Assembly (NCBI GenBank): GCA_002163135.1
Contig: MAAN01000041.1
Location: forward strand, 155,622 to 219,621
From: Alphaproteobacteria bacterium 46_93_T64
Lineage (GTDB): Bacteria > Pseudomonadota > Alphaproteobacteria > Sneathiellales > Sneathiellaceae
Reading direction: 5' to 3'
Length of the DNA: 64,000 bases
A program made the position numbers and the translations under genes. Shown piece by piece: positions 36,592 through 45,966 of the stretch (the first letter of the stretch is position 1; each line of letters opens with the position of its first letter). Under the pieces are notes generated by a model. That model was not told the DNA's origin, did no database searches, and saw nothing but the letters and a program-made list of their open reading frames with translations.

Positions 36592-37812
36592 ATGCCAGCA
36601 AAAAGCGAAAAAATCATGTTTACAAGTGCGACCGGTGAACAGCTCGCTGGCCGTTTGGACTTCCCCGTGGGTGCCCCAACAGCGTACGCGCTTTGGGCGC
36701 ATTGTTTTAGTTGTACTAAGGATATTTACGCGGCCTCTCGTGTGGCGAACGGATTGACAGAGCAGGGAATTGCTGTTCTTCGATTTGATTTCACAGGGCT
36801 TGGGGCAAGTGAGGGGGATTTTGCCAATACAAATTTTTCATCGAACGTGGATGATCTAGTTGCGGCGGCCAATTTCTTGAGAGAGAACTATCAGGCTCCC
36901 AAAATGTTGATTGGCCATTCGCTGGGCGGTGCTGCCGTACTTGCAGCCGCCTCACACGTTCCCGAAGCGGATGCCATCTGTACTATCGGTGCGCCAGCTG
37001 ATCCTGCGCATGTTGCACATAATTTCCAAAGTTCCAGAGCAGAGATTGAGGAGCAAGGGGAGGCAGTAGTCCTTCTTGCTGGGCGGCCATTTCGGATTAA
37101 AAAGCAGTTTTTGGAAGACATTGAAGGGCAAAAACTGGAACGTGATATTGCGAAAATGAAAAAGGCACTGCTCGTATTTCATTCCCCCATCGATAGCATC
37201 GTTGGTGTTGAAAATGCCGGAACGATTTTTCAGGCAGCAAAACATCCTAAAAGCTTTGTCTCCCTTGATACTGCAGATCACCTTTTGAGCAAAAAAGAAG
37301 ACGCTGCATATGTTGCCAATATCATAGCGGCTTGGGCGGCCCGATATATTAATCTATCAGGTGCTGGTTTACCGCTCCCGTCGGCGGCTCCGGGCACTGT
37401 TGTTGTTGCGGAAACACGGCAAGGAAAATTCACCAATGCGATCTCGGTGGGCGGCAAGCATCAGTTAATCGCAGATGAGCCTCCGTCGGTCGGGGGAACA
37501 AACACTGGCCCAACTCCCTATGATTACCTTCTTGCAGGACTTGGGGCCTGTAAGGCGATGACTATGCGAATGTATGCAGAACGAAAAGGTTATGCGCTTG
37601 ATCGTGCCATTGTGACCCTAAAACATGACAAAATACATGCGACAGACTGTGAGACTTGCGAAACAGTGGGTGGGCGTCTTGATCAGATTACGGTTGAAAT
37701 CGAAGCGCAAGGTGATCTGGATGACGCCACACGGCAACAAATTATCGATATCGCTGATAAATGCCCTGTTCACAGGACATTACATTCTGAAGTTAATATT
37801 GTCAGAAAATGA
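36592..37812 (+). CDS. Alpha/beta hydrolase fused to OsmC peroxiredoxin-like domain
   Basis: A 406-residue fusion. Residues 1-255 form an alpha/beta hydrolase with nucleophile S110 in IGHSLGG, probable acid D201 in HSPIDSIV and H230 in TADHLL. Residues 270-406 form an OsmC domain with the two redox cysteines C320 (LGACKAMTMRMYAERKG) and C391 (DKCPVHRTL), which reduce organic hydroperoxides in OsmC/Ohr proteins. Two extra cysteines (TDCETC) sit between them. This fusion is known in bacteria as a bifunctional alpha/beta hydrolase/OsmC protein. AAGGA supports the ATG at 36592; the open frame extends 32 codons upstream. It may share a transcript with the HAD gene, 82 bp away. Confidence 0.9.
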   Translation: MPAKSEKIMFTSATGEQLAGRLDFPVGAPTAYALWAHCFSCTKDIYAASRVANGLTEQGIAVLRFDFTGLGASEGDFANTNFSSNVDDLVAAANFLRENYQAPKMLIGHSLGGAAVLAAASHVPEADAICTIGAPADPAHVAHNFQSSRAEIEEQGEAVVLLAGRPFRIKKQFLEDIEGQKLERDIAKMKKALLVFHSPIDSIVGVENAGTIFQAAKHPKSFVSLDTADHLLSKKEDAAYVANIIAAWAARYINLSGAGLPLPSAAPGTVVVAETRQGKFTNAISVGGKHQLIADEPPSVGGTNTGPTPYDYLLAGLGACKAMTMRMYAERKGYALDRAIVTLKHDKIHATDCETCETVGGRLDQITVEIEAQGDLDDATRQQIIDIADKCPVHRTLHSEVNIVRK

Positions 37813-37814
37813 GG

Positions 37815-38930
37815 TTAGCTAGATAAATAGGCTTGCCCGATTTTTGTCAGGCGAGCTTCTTGCGCTGTTTTGGCTATTGCATGAAGTTTTGAAATGTCGC
37901 GGGCAAGTAGCGTCGTTTCTGGCTGCAATTGTCCTCTTGATAGTTCAGAAAGCTCCTCCAACGTTTGCATACATCGAATACTTTGTTGGCGAAATCCCAG
38001 TTGAAGTGACATGAGATCTTCGAGGTTATTATCTGAAGCCTCAGCGTAAGTAGCCAAATGCAATGCAGTTACTTTCAATGTCTGTAATTGAGTGATTACT
38101 TCCCCAGTTTTTTGGGAAGCTTCGCTGTCAACTTTATCTGCAAGGTCCCCCAGCAATCTTTCCATGCCGCCTACCAGAGCAGAAGCGCCTACAGCATCTT
38201 CAAGGGCTCGCATTTGAAGGGATGTTTGTTCGAACGCTTGTCCTTCAACGCCAATAAGATTTTTCGTGGGAACTGTGCAGTCTTTTAATAGAATACCACC
38301 GTGTGGGCAGGGATGTAGGAAATCTAGTTTAATGCCATCTGTCCGCTCCAACCCAATACTCTCAGCTGGAACCAAAATCGCGCTGAATTCTTTTCGGGTT
38401 TCCGTTTGGCTGGTGATTGCCAGAACAATGAAATAGTCTGCTAAGGGCGCGTTTGTAAGAAAAGTTTTCTCGCCGTTCAAAATGAAATTATTGTCAGAGC
38501 GTTCTGCCGTAGTCTTCAGAAACTTAGGGTGGGCGCCTGCACCGGGCTCAGATATGGCAACCGCCAGTGTCGTATTTCCACTTACGATTGATGGAAGAAG
38601 ATCGTGCTTCACAGCATCAGAGGCGTTATTTGAAATGTGCAGTTTTGCCAAGAGCCAATGAGACATTAAAACCATTGTAACACCCGGAACGCCGCCAATT
38701 TTATTTATGAGATATGCTGCCTTTGATAAAGTTCCATAATTAACACCAAGGCCGCCGTATGTTGTCGGAGTAGTAAGTCCTGACAGTCCTGATTTCCCGA
38801 ATGCTGCCCACAGATTTTTCGGGAATTGGTGCGATGTAATCAGTTCATGGCGTTTTGGTGCAATATGGATTTCTGCAAATTCTTCAATTTGTTCCAGTAT
38901 CGAGGTTTCTGTTTGAGGCGTTAAGCTCAT
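37815..38930 (-). CDS. Acyl-CoA dehydrogenase family protein
   Basis: A 371-residue flavoprotein-like protein. It has the all-helical N-terminal part (FAEIHIAPKRHEL), then the beta-domain with AVAISEPGAGAHPKFLKTTAER and GEKTFLTNAPLADYFIVLA, and a helical C-terminal domain. The catalytic glutamate common in acyl-CoA dehydrogenases is not obvious in the C-terminal region, so it could be a more distant member or act on another thioester. The ATG at 38930 follows an in-frame TTG by four codons. It converges on the hydrolase-OsmC gene with a two-base gap. Confidence 0.8.
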   Translation of the reverse strand: MSLTPQTETSILEQIEEFAEIHIAPKRHELITSHQFPKNLWAAFGKSGLSGLTTPTTYGGLGVNYGTLSKAAYLINKIGGVPGVTMVLMSHWLLAKLHISNNASDAVKHDLLPSIVSGNTTLAVAISEPGAGAHPKFLKTTAERSDNNFILNGEKTFLTNAPLADYFIVLAITSQTETRKEFSAILVPAESIGLERTDGIKLDFLHPCPHGGILLKDCTVPTKNLIGVEGQAFEQTSLQMRALEDAVGASALVGGMERLLGDLADKVDSEASQKTGEVITQLQTLKVTALHLATYAEASDNNLEDLMSLQLGFRQQSIRCMQTLEELSELSRGQLQPETTLLARDISKLHAIAKTAQEARLTKIGQAYLSS

Positions 38931-39056
38931 TTCCAGTTCCAATTGTTATCGTTAATACTTTCATATCATTGGTTACTATATCTTTATTATTCTTGCTTGT
39001 AATATAGACTAGTTGGTTTGCAACAATAGAGCGTTCGATAGTTAAGGGAAGAGCAG

Positions 39057-39710
39057 ATGCTGACACCTGCGATACTGGATGTGGCTTTAACGGCTTTCGT
39101 CACTATGTTTGTGATCATTGATCCGTTGGGGCTTTTACCAATTTTTATTAGCCTGACCGAAGGAAGTAGCGCTTCCCATCAACGGCGAATGGCGATCAAG
39201 GGTACATTGATTGGCGGTGCATTGCTTTTGTTTTTTGCGCTTCTAGGAGACAGATTCTTAGGTTTGCTCGGTGTGGGACTCCCTTCTTTTCGAATTGCGG
39301 GGGGGGCCATGATATTTCTGATGGCACTTGAAATGGTCTTTGATAAACGAAGTCAACGCCGGGAAAGCCGGGCAGAAGATATGAAAGATGAAGTGGAAGG
39401 CGATGGCGGGTTTGACGACATTTCAGTTTTTCCTCTGTCCATTCCGTTGATATCGGGGCCCGGTGCCATTGCCTCTATCATGCTTCTAATGAGCGCGAAC
39501 CGAGACAACGTCTTGCATCAGGCGACGGTTATAGGGGTTTCGGCATTAGTATTGCTGATCGTTCTTGTTCTTTTTCTCATGGCACCTAGATTGGGAAAAA
39601 TGATGGGACCTACCTTCACTCAAATCGTCACGCGGGTTCTAGGGGTCATTCTCGCGGCACTTGCCATTCAGTACATCATTGACGGTATTAAACTCAGCTT
39701 CCTGGTTTGA
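39057..39710 (+). CDS. MarC family (UPF0056) membrane protein
   Basis: A 217-residue membrane protein with six hydrophobic segments. The family opening FVTMFVIIDPLGLLPIFISLT is near residue 15, and FRIAGGAMIFLMALEMVFDK and SIPLISGPGAIASIMLLM are the other conserved blocks. The cellular role of MarC proteins is unsettled; a link to antibiotic resistance was not upheld for E. coli MarC. The charged loop RRESRAEDMKDEVEGDGG is longer than usual. The deformylase-like gene follows 12 bp later, so the two are likely one transcript. Confidence 0.92.
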   Translation: MLTPAILDVALTAFVTMFVIIDPLGLLPIFISLTEGSSASHQRRMAIKGTLIGGALLLFFALLGDRFLGLLGVGLPSFRIAGGAMIFLMALEMVFDKRSQRRESRAEDMKDEVEGDGGFDDISVFPLSIPLISGPGAIASIMLLMSANRDNVLHQATVIGVSALVLLIVLVLFLMAPRLGKMMGPTFTQIVTRVLGVILAALAIQYIIDGIKLSFLV

Positions 39711-39721
39711 GGGGAAATTAG

Positions 39722-40234
39722 TTGTCCTTACCTTTAGTGATCGCACCGAACTCGGTTTTCAAAAAGAAAGCTGAAAAAGTAATAGTGGTGGACGACAGTA
39801 TTAGGCAGATTGTGGCCGATATGTTCGAGACCCTTTACGCAGAACAGGGCCTTGGCCTTGGGGCAAATATGGTTGGTGTGTTGAAGCAGATTATTGTTAT
39901 CCATCTGCATGAAGGGGGTGTGAGTACGCCACTTGCGATGATCAATCCTGAAATACTGGAAGCATCAGATGAGGTTCAAACCTTTAACGAGGCTTCTTTA
40001 AGTTTCCCAGGTATTGCTGCAGACATAACGCGGCCAAGTGAAATTTCGGTGCAATATCTGGATGAAAATGGCGCTATGCAGACTATGCAAGCTGAAGGAT
40101 TTCTGGCAACTGTCATCCAACATGAGATGGATTATCTGCAAGGTCGAACTTTTTTGGATCATCTCTCTCGAACAAAACGAGCGAATTTAGTTAGAAGATA
40201 TCAAAAACTTCGTCGTCAGGATCTCGCCTTATAA
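39722..40234 (+). CDS. Peptide-deformylase-like protein with degenerate active site
   Basis: A 170-residue protein with the deformylase fold order but altered catalytic motifs. Motif 1 is GLGLGANMVG (residues 43-52) where GxGLAAxQ is usual, so the conserved Gln is Met50. Motif 2 is EASLS where EGCLS is usual, so the metal-ligand Cys is Ser92. Motif 3 is HEMDY (134-138) where HEFDH is usual, so the second metal His is Tyr138. Only His134 and Glu135 remain. Normal deformylation is therefore unlikely. The start is TTG at 39722 with GAGGGG eight bases upstream. It follows marC by 12 bp. Confidence 0.85.
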   Translation: MSLPLVIAPNSVFKKKAEKVIVVDDSIRQIVADMFETLYAEQGLGLGANMVGVLKQIIVIHLHEGGVSTPLAMINPEILEASDEVQTFNEASLSFPGIAADITRPSEISVQYLDENGAMQTMQAEGFLATVIQHEMDYLQGRTFLDHLSRTKRANLVRRYQKLRRQDLAL

Positions 40235-40394
40235 ACGAATAGTGAAGTTACATACTCCAGTTTGATATTTTTCACTACAACTGTTTATTAGTTTTTTCTA
40301 AAAATAACTTTACTTATGCAAGGTAAGCGTAATTAAATGAATCTGAAAAAGCTTTAAATGACCACTGAAACTTTCGTAACTGGGGGAGAGTATT

Positions 40395-42029
40395 ATGGCA
40401 GAGCCGGGCAATGAAAAAGATGCAAGCGGGCAAACTAAAAGCGATTCAGATTACATAGTTGGACAAAATAACATTACGCCATTTGGGCTTGATATCCACA
40501 ATCCGGTTTTCTTGGTATCGGGAATTTCCATCGTCGTCTTTGTTCTCATTACATTGATGTTTCAGGAAGGTGCGACTGAATTTTTCGGATGGTTAAGACC
40601 TTTCCTAACATCAACCTTTGACTGGTTTTTTCTTGGATCGGCAAATATTTTTGTCATTTTTTGCCTTGTGTTGATGGTTAGCCCCTTGGGTAAAATTCGC
40701 CTAGGTGGCGCAGATGCAAAACCCGAATATGGGTATCTTGGCTGGTTCGCAATGTTATTTGCCGCCGGCATGGGCATTGGACTAATGTTCTTTGGCGTGT
40801 CGGAACCCATGTCCCATTTCGCATCTTCTATGGGAGGCACTACGGTTGAAAATGGCGTGCGCACTGACTGGGCACCGCTTGGTGCTGCAGCGGGAGACGT
40901 TAAGGCTGCTGTTAATCTTGGAATGGCAGCAAGCATATTCCATTGGGCGCTACATCCGTGGGCCATTTATGCTGTTGTCGCCCTGTCACTCGCCTTCTTT
41001 TCGTTTAATCGCGGGTTACCACTAACCCTTCGATCTGCTTTTTATCCATTGCTTGGTGAAAGAGTGTGGGGTTGGCCGGGGCACGTTATCGATACATTGG
41101 CTGTGTTCGCTACCTTGTTCGGATTAGCAACATCACTTGGGTTTGGGACAGAACAAGCGCTTGCTGGATTTAACTATTTATTTGGGTGGGGAACCGGCAA
41201 TGTCGCGAAAGTGTTATTGATCGCGTTTATCACCGTTCTCGCATTGATTTCAGTGCTGCGAGGATTGGACGGCGGCGTGAAGATACTTTCAGAAATCAAT
41301 ATCGCTCTGGCAGCGTTGTTGCTTGCGTTTATAATATTCGTTGGGCCAACGGCCACGATTTTTGAGACGATTTTCTCTGGCGGCCTAGCATATATTACAG
41401 AAATTGTACCCTTATCTATGCCGTTTGGTCGTGAAGATACCAATTTTTCTCAAGGCTGGACTTCGTTCTATTGGGCATGGTGGATCTCATGGTCACCTTT
41501 TGTGGGTATGTTTATCGCTCGTGTTTCCAAGGGTCGTTCAGTGAGGGAGTTTATCTTTTGCGTGATCGTTATCCCAACAGCAGTCAGTATCCTTTGGATG
41601 GGAGCGTTTGGCGGGACTGCCATATCACAAGTTATCTCAGATGCTGCGGCTCCTGTAAGCGGTGCCGCACTGGAGCTTAAACTATTTGTGATGTTGAAAC
41701 CTTTACCTCTTGCAACGATTACTTCGTTTTTGGGAATTATTTTGGTTCTGGTGTTTTTTGTAACGTCATCGGATTCTGGATCTCTCGTAATCGATACAAT
41801 TACAGCTGGCGGGAAAACGGATGCACCGGTATCTCAGCGCGTTTTCTGGTGCTCATTTGAAGGTATTGTTGCAGCTACGCTGTTAATAGTAGGTGGATCG
41901 GGTGCGCTTAATGCACTGCAAGCCATGGCCGTTTCAACAGGGTTCCCCTTCACAATTGTACTACTTTTAATGTGCGTCAGTCTGTTTATGGGATTGCGCC
42001 AAGCGTACCGCGAGGAAAAACAAGGTTAA
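40395..42029 (+). CDS. BCCT family transporter (betaine/choline/carnitine type)
   Basis: A 544-residue, 12-TM secondary transporter. The first helix starts near residue 35. AAGMGIGLMFFGVSEPMSHF and the signature SFYWAWWISWSPFVGMFIARVSKGR are both visible; the Trp-rich helix forms the quaternary-ammonium box. EDTNFSQGWTS precedes it. The likely role is uptake of glycine betaine, choline or a related osmolyte; no catabolic gene is adjacent. A strong ribosome site (GGGGGAG) precedes the ATG. Confidence 0.93.
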   Translation: MAEPGNEKDASGQTKSDSDYIVGQNNITPFGLDIHNPVFLVSGISIVVFVLITLMFQEGATEFFGWLRPFLTSTFDWFFLGSANIFVIFCLVLMVSPLGKIRLGGADAKPEYGYLGWFAMLFAAGMGIGLMFFGVSEPMSHFASSMGGTTVENGVRTDWAPLGAAAGDVKAAVNLGMAASIFHWALHPWAIYAVVALSLAFFSFNRGLPLTLRSAFYPLLGERVWGWPGHVIDTLAVFATLFGLATSLGFGTEQALAGFNYLFGWGTGNVAKVLLIAFITVLALISVLRGLDGGVKILSEINIALAALLLAFIIFVGPTATIFETIFSGGLAYITEIVPLSMPFGREDTNFSQGWTSFYWAWWISWSPFVGMFIARVSKGRSVREFIFCVIVIPTAVSILWMGAFGGTAISQVISDAAAPVSGAALELKLFVMLKPLPLATITSFLGIILVLVFFVTSSDSGSLVIDTITAGGKTDAPVSQRVFWCSFEGIVAATLLIVGGSGALNALQAMAVSTGFPFTIVLLLMCVSLFMGLRQAYREEKQG

Positions 42030-42033
42030 AGAG

Positions 42034-42066
42034 ATTGGATACTCACATCACAGGTGGGTATCCAAT
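42034..42066. terminator. Bidirectional hairpin between BCCT and kinase genes
   Basis: A 13-bp stem (42034-42046 with 42054-42066, one G-U pair) around a seven-base loop lies at the junction of two convergent genes and overlaps the last codons of the kinase gene. No long T run follows on either strand, so it may stop transcription weakly or with Rho. Confidence 0.5.
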
Positions 42067-44846
42067 ACTTGTTGGATTTTATCCGCCAAATCTGCTTTTC
42101 TGAACGGTTTATGTAAAAGTACAGCGTTCTCTTTTAATAGTTTGTTTTCAGAGAACGCATCTTCTGTATATCCAGACATAAACAACGTTTTTATTGATGG
42201 ATATTGAACATTTATTTTTGATGACAACTCAACACCGTTTAGGCCGCCTGGCAACACAACATCGGTGAGGAGTAGATCAACAGGTCCTTCTATATCAATG
42301 CTATTAAGGGCAGAGGGACCATCTTTCGCTTCTCGGATTGTGAAACCCATACTGCTTAAGAGGGCGACTGCAAGTGTGCGCATGTCTATGTCATCTTCGA
42401 CCACGAGAATAGTTTTATCTTCTGATTTAACACCCGTGTACTTTTCAGGACTTATAACTTCAGCGATTACCTCGGATCTAGGCAAATAGATTTTAGCGGT
42501 CGTACCGTGCCCAGGTTCAGAATATATATTTGCATGACCTCCAGATTGTTTTGCAAACCCGTAAATCATACTTAGCCCTAATCCAGTCCCTTTCCCTGTC
42601 TCTTTTGTCGTATAAAAGGGTTCAAACACATGTTGAAGGGCTTCGGCAGGGATTCCTGTGCCTGTATCACTCACGGCGAGCATCAGGTAGTTACCCGGCT
42701 CGAGTTCAGTTTGGGCACCTGCATAATCGTCATCTAAGTAGACATTGCGTGTTTCAATTGTAAGAGAACCGCCATCTGGCATTGAATCTCGTGCATTTAA
42801 TGCTAGATTAAGAAGCGCATTTTCCACTTGTCCCGGATCAGCGCTACAGGCCCAAAGGTCTTCATCGCACTGCACCTTAATCGAAATAGTTTCCCCAAGC
42901 GTACTTTGTAAGATCTTGATCATTCCATAGATTTGCTCGTTCAGCTGAAAAGACTTTGGATGCAATTCCTGTTTTCGAGAAAAGGCGAGCATGCTCTGTG
43001 TGAGTTCGGCTCCACGAGTTGTCATTCTCAAAGCGGTTTCTATATGATTTCTGTTCATATCTGAAAAATCTTCAGCCGCTTCCTCCAGTAATTCCAGGTT
43101 TCCCTGGATAACTGCGAGAAGGTTATTGAAGTCATGGGCAACACCGCCCGTCAGCTGACCAACTGCTTCCATTTTTTGGGCTTGTATAAGTTTTTCTTCC
43201 ATATTGACTTCACCGGTTCTGTCAAACCCAATGCCCCGGTATCCCTTAAAATTGCCGTTCTTATCATAAATGGGCTTTCCAGAAATTGCCCAATGATACA
43301 ATTTTCCCGTTTCAGAATAATGCTTGTATCTGAAATTCTTAAAGGGGCGATGATTTTCAAGGTCCTCCAGATGAGGTGTCCAACTGTCATCCAAAACTTC
43401 TTTTGGGTTTAATTCCTCTCTAGTTCTGCCAATATAAAACTCGGTTGGTTGACCCGTAATTCTATGAATTGTGTCGGAAAAGTATGAAAATCTTAATTCT
43501 TCGTCCATTTCCCAAAGCCAATCTGCTCCCAGCTCAGCAAGATCTTTAAGGCGCTCGTTACTGGCGTCACGCGCTATTTCCAGCTCTTTCTGTTCTGTGA
43601 TGTCTGTCGATACGCCAAATAGGGCAACCAATTTCCCAGTTTTATCGAATTCCGGTTTGGCAATTCCAAGGAGGGTTCTGATCTCTCCATCTGCTCTACG
43701 AATTCTATATTCGAAACTATGGTTGATGGCGTCTTGCGCAATTTCATTCTGCATTCTTAGGAAAAGATCACCATCAGTGGATATCTTCATTTTCTTAGCA
43801 ACTGGTCGTGTAATTGTAGTTGTTTTTGGATCTAGTCCATAAATGCGATATAGCTCGTCTGACCACTCCAAACTATCTGTAGCTGGATCAAGTCTCCAGT
43901 GCCCCAGATGCGCCACTTCTTGGGCCATTTTCAATTCTACATCACGGCGTAGTATAGTGGCTTCAGCATTTTTGCGAACGGTAATGTCGCGAATTATATT
44001 GATGGTAGCCGGATGACCTGCCCACGTCACAGAAGCAATGCTGATTTCACTTTGAAAAATGTGGCCGTTTAGCCTCACATGTTTCGTTTCTATTGTTAAG
44101 TGATCTGATGTGCCGTCAATAACTTGATTTCGATAAGCAAGTATTTTCTCTCGCTCTTCTGGGACAATAAAATCCAGACCTTCCCGACCAAGTAACTGAT
44201 CACCTTTTTCTGCTGCAAAAACACTTAAAGCTCTTCGGTTGATATAGACAACTTTTCCCAGCGATTGAACCACAATTGCATTTGGGCTGACTTCCAGTAA
44301 TTCGTGAAAATGTGTATCGTTTTCTGGATAGTTTGGCTTCTCCGGTTCTACCGCTTTTAACTGTTTGTGTTCAGGTAAAGCAGGGGGCGAGAGAGCATTC
44401 TTTGTAAGTAAGGCAATGGCAGCAAGGAAATTGCAAGATATTAGGTTACATTCAAAATGATGTTCATGGAAGCAAATTAGGAACGATTTTCCGGTTTGTT
44501 CTGTTGAATGTAGCAAATAGGCTGTTGTTGTGATGTTTGTTTTTATCTGAGTGGCGGTACTGAATTTTTGCCAGATTCCATCCTCAATCTGATTTTCGGA
44601 TTTCAGCGTTGCTTTGATGGCAGCACAAAAATCAATTTCAGAAATTTCAGAATTTTTTGATATATGTTTGGAAAGAGTGTCGATTTTTTCGGATTTTGGA
44701 TCATACATGACCACCGCAGCAGTGGAAGCTCCTAAGCCAATAGAAAGTGCGCAGGCGGATGCATCTAACGCTGAATAACCGCTATTTACGTCCTTTTCAA
44801 ATTGGCTGAATGCTTCGAAGATATTCAAGTTTTGTTGCTGGGTCAT
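42048..44846 (-). CDS. Hybrid sensor histidine kinase with three PAS domains and C-terminal receiver
   Basis: A 932-residue soluble hybrid kinase with no membrane segment. The N-terminal 165 residues look GAF-like. PAS domains follow at about 178-295 (HELLEVSPNAIVVQ), 300-420 (GHWRLDPATDSLEWSDELY) and 430-550 (LGADWLWEMDEELRF). The phospho-acceptor His is in GGVAHDFNNLLAVIQGNLEL, the ATPase has NLALNARDSMP, DTGTGIP and GKGTGLGLSMIYG, and the receiver has VVEDDIDMR with the phospho-Asp in LLLTDVVLPG. The HDFNN form places it in the HWE-unlike, NtrB-style family. Its signal and output partner are not in the window. Confidence 0.92.
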   Translation of the reverse strand: MTQQQNLNIFEAFSQFEKDVNSGYSALDASACALSIGLGASTAAVVMYDPKSEKIDTLSKHISKNSEISEIDFCAAIKATLKSENQIEDGIWQKFSTATQIKTNITTTAYLLHSTEQTGKSFLICFHEHHFECNLISCNFLAAIALLTKNALSPPALPEHKQLKAVEPEKPNYPENDTHFHELLEVSPNAIVVQSLGKVVYINRRALSVFAAEKGDQLLGREGLDFIVPEEREKILAYRNQVIDGTSDHLTIETKHVRLNGHIFQSEISIASVTWAGHPATINIIRDITVRKNAEATILRRDVELKMAQEVAHLGHWRLDPATDSLEWSDELYRIYGLDPKTTTITRPVAKKMKISTDGDLFLRMQNEIAQDAINHSFEYRIRRADGEIRTLLGIAKPEFDKTGKLVALFGVSTDITEQKELEIARDASNERLKDLAELGADWLWEMDEELRFSYFSDTIHRITGQPTEFYIGRTREELNPKEVLDDSWTPHLEDLENHRPFKNFRYKHYSETGKLYHWAISGKPIYDKNGNFKGYRGIGFDRTGEVNMEEKLIQAQKMEAVGQLTGGVAHDFNNLLAVIQGNLELLEEAAEDFSDMNRNHIETALRMTTRGAELTQSMLAFSRKQELHPKSFQLNEQIYGMIKILQSTLGETISIKVQCDEDLWACSADPGQVENALLNLALNARDSMPDGGSLTIETRNVYLDDDYAGAQTELEPGNYLMLAVSDTGTGIPAEALQHVFEPFYTTKETGKGTGLGLSMIYGFAKQSGGHANIYSEPGHGTTAKIYLPRSEVIAEVISPEKYTGVKSEDKTILVVEDDIDMRTLAVALLSSMGFTIREAKDGPSALNSIDIEGPVDLLLTDVVLPGGLNGVELSSKINVQYPSIKTLFMSGYTEDAFSENKLLKENAVLLHKPFRKADLADKIQQVLDTHL

Positions 44847-45025
44847 AGAAACTCTGCTGATAAGCGTACAAGAGGAGATATATTAGCAAACAAAAAGCTG
44901 ACAAATTACTAATTTATTACCTTTGATCATTAATAGTGTCGCAAATAGTTGCTGTGGACGCGTGTGGAGAAAGTGAAAATATCTAGAAGGCTAGGACAAT
45001 TAGAACCCAAATGAGAATATGTCGC

Positions 45026-45868
45026 TTACATGAAATAGAAAGCTGCGGACATAAACAGTCCAATAAAAATTATAAGATTTCTAACAAGCTGTTTCGGCAT
45101 TTTGCGGGCAATCACCGCACCAAAATAACCACCGATTGTTGCTGAAACCATCATGATTAATGCCCATTCCCAATCGACGATGTCAGCGAACGCAAATGTA
45201 ATAATGGACGCTGCAGAAAGGATAAAGGACAGAACGTTTTTCAGCCCGTTCATTAGGTTCAAGTCTCGATACCCAAGAACAGAGAAAAGGGCCAATAAAA
45301 CGATCCCTAATCCACCATTGAAATAACCGCCGTAGGTGGACACAAAAAGTGTGAGGATCCAATTTTTGGATTTCTGTGTTTTTCCTTTCGAGGCCAAATA
45401 GATTGTTATTTTGTCTCCAAAAGCGAACAACCCTGTTGCAAAGAGTAACAGGTAGGGAATGATCAATTTGAAGATGTCGTTCGGTGTTACAAGCAAGAGG
45501 AGCGCACCCAACACTCCGCCAATTGCCGCGAGGAATATAAGCGTTCCCAGTTGGCGCAGGCCATACGTCTTTAGTTCTTTAACAAAACCAAAGGCCCCGC
45601 TGAGATAGCCCGGGAAAACTGCAACAGCACTGGTCGCATTAGCGGAAATCGGCGGAATGCCTATATAGACAAGCGCCGGAAAGGTGAGAAAACTCCCGCC
45701 TCCCGCGATGGAATTCAATGTGCCTGCCAAAAATGCTGCGGCAGAAAGCAATATTACTTCAAACAAAATGACCAGTTTTCCTTCGATACCAAAGCTAGTT
45801 GTTATTCTTAAACAATGTATCTGAAGAAGATGCAAGTTCACAGAAGATGTCTTTGTAAGATACGCCAC
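45026..45868 (-). CDS. TSUP family (TauE/SafE) permease
   Basis: Up to 280 residues. The family motif AGTLNSIAGGGSFLTFPALV begins about residue 48, and the second copy YFNGGLGIVLLALFSVLGY lies near residue 180, giving eight membrane segments. TSUP proteins export sulfite or organosulfur anions; the substrate is open. The first 33 residues are polar and atypical. A TTG at 45766 with GAAGGA upstream would give the usual short N-terminus and may be the true start. Confidence 0.85.
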   Translation of the reverse strand: MAYLTKTSSVNLHLLQIHCLRITTSFGIEGKLVILFEVILLSAAAFLAGTLNSIAGGGSFLTFPALVYIGIPPISANATSAVAVFPGYLSGAFGFVKELKTYGLRQLGTLIFLAAIGGVLGALLLLVTPNDIFKLIIPYLLLFATGLFAFGDKITIYLASKGKTQKSKNWILTLFVSTYGGYFNGGLGIVLLALFSVLGYRDLNLMNGLKNVLSFILSAASIITFAFADIVDWEWALIMMVSATIGGYFGAVIARKMPKQLVRNLIIFIGLFMSAAFYFM

Positions 45869-45966
45869 GAGAAAATTAATCTTGCGACCAGTCTATGTTC
45901 AAGTGGGAAGTCGCAAGATCCGCATGATTTGACTAGTGAAACTACTTCTTTAATGCACTTCTGAGA

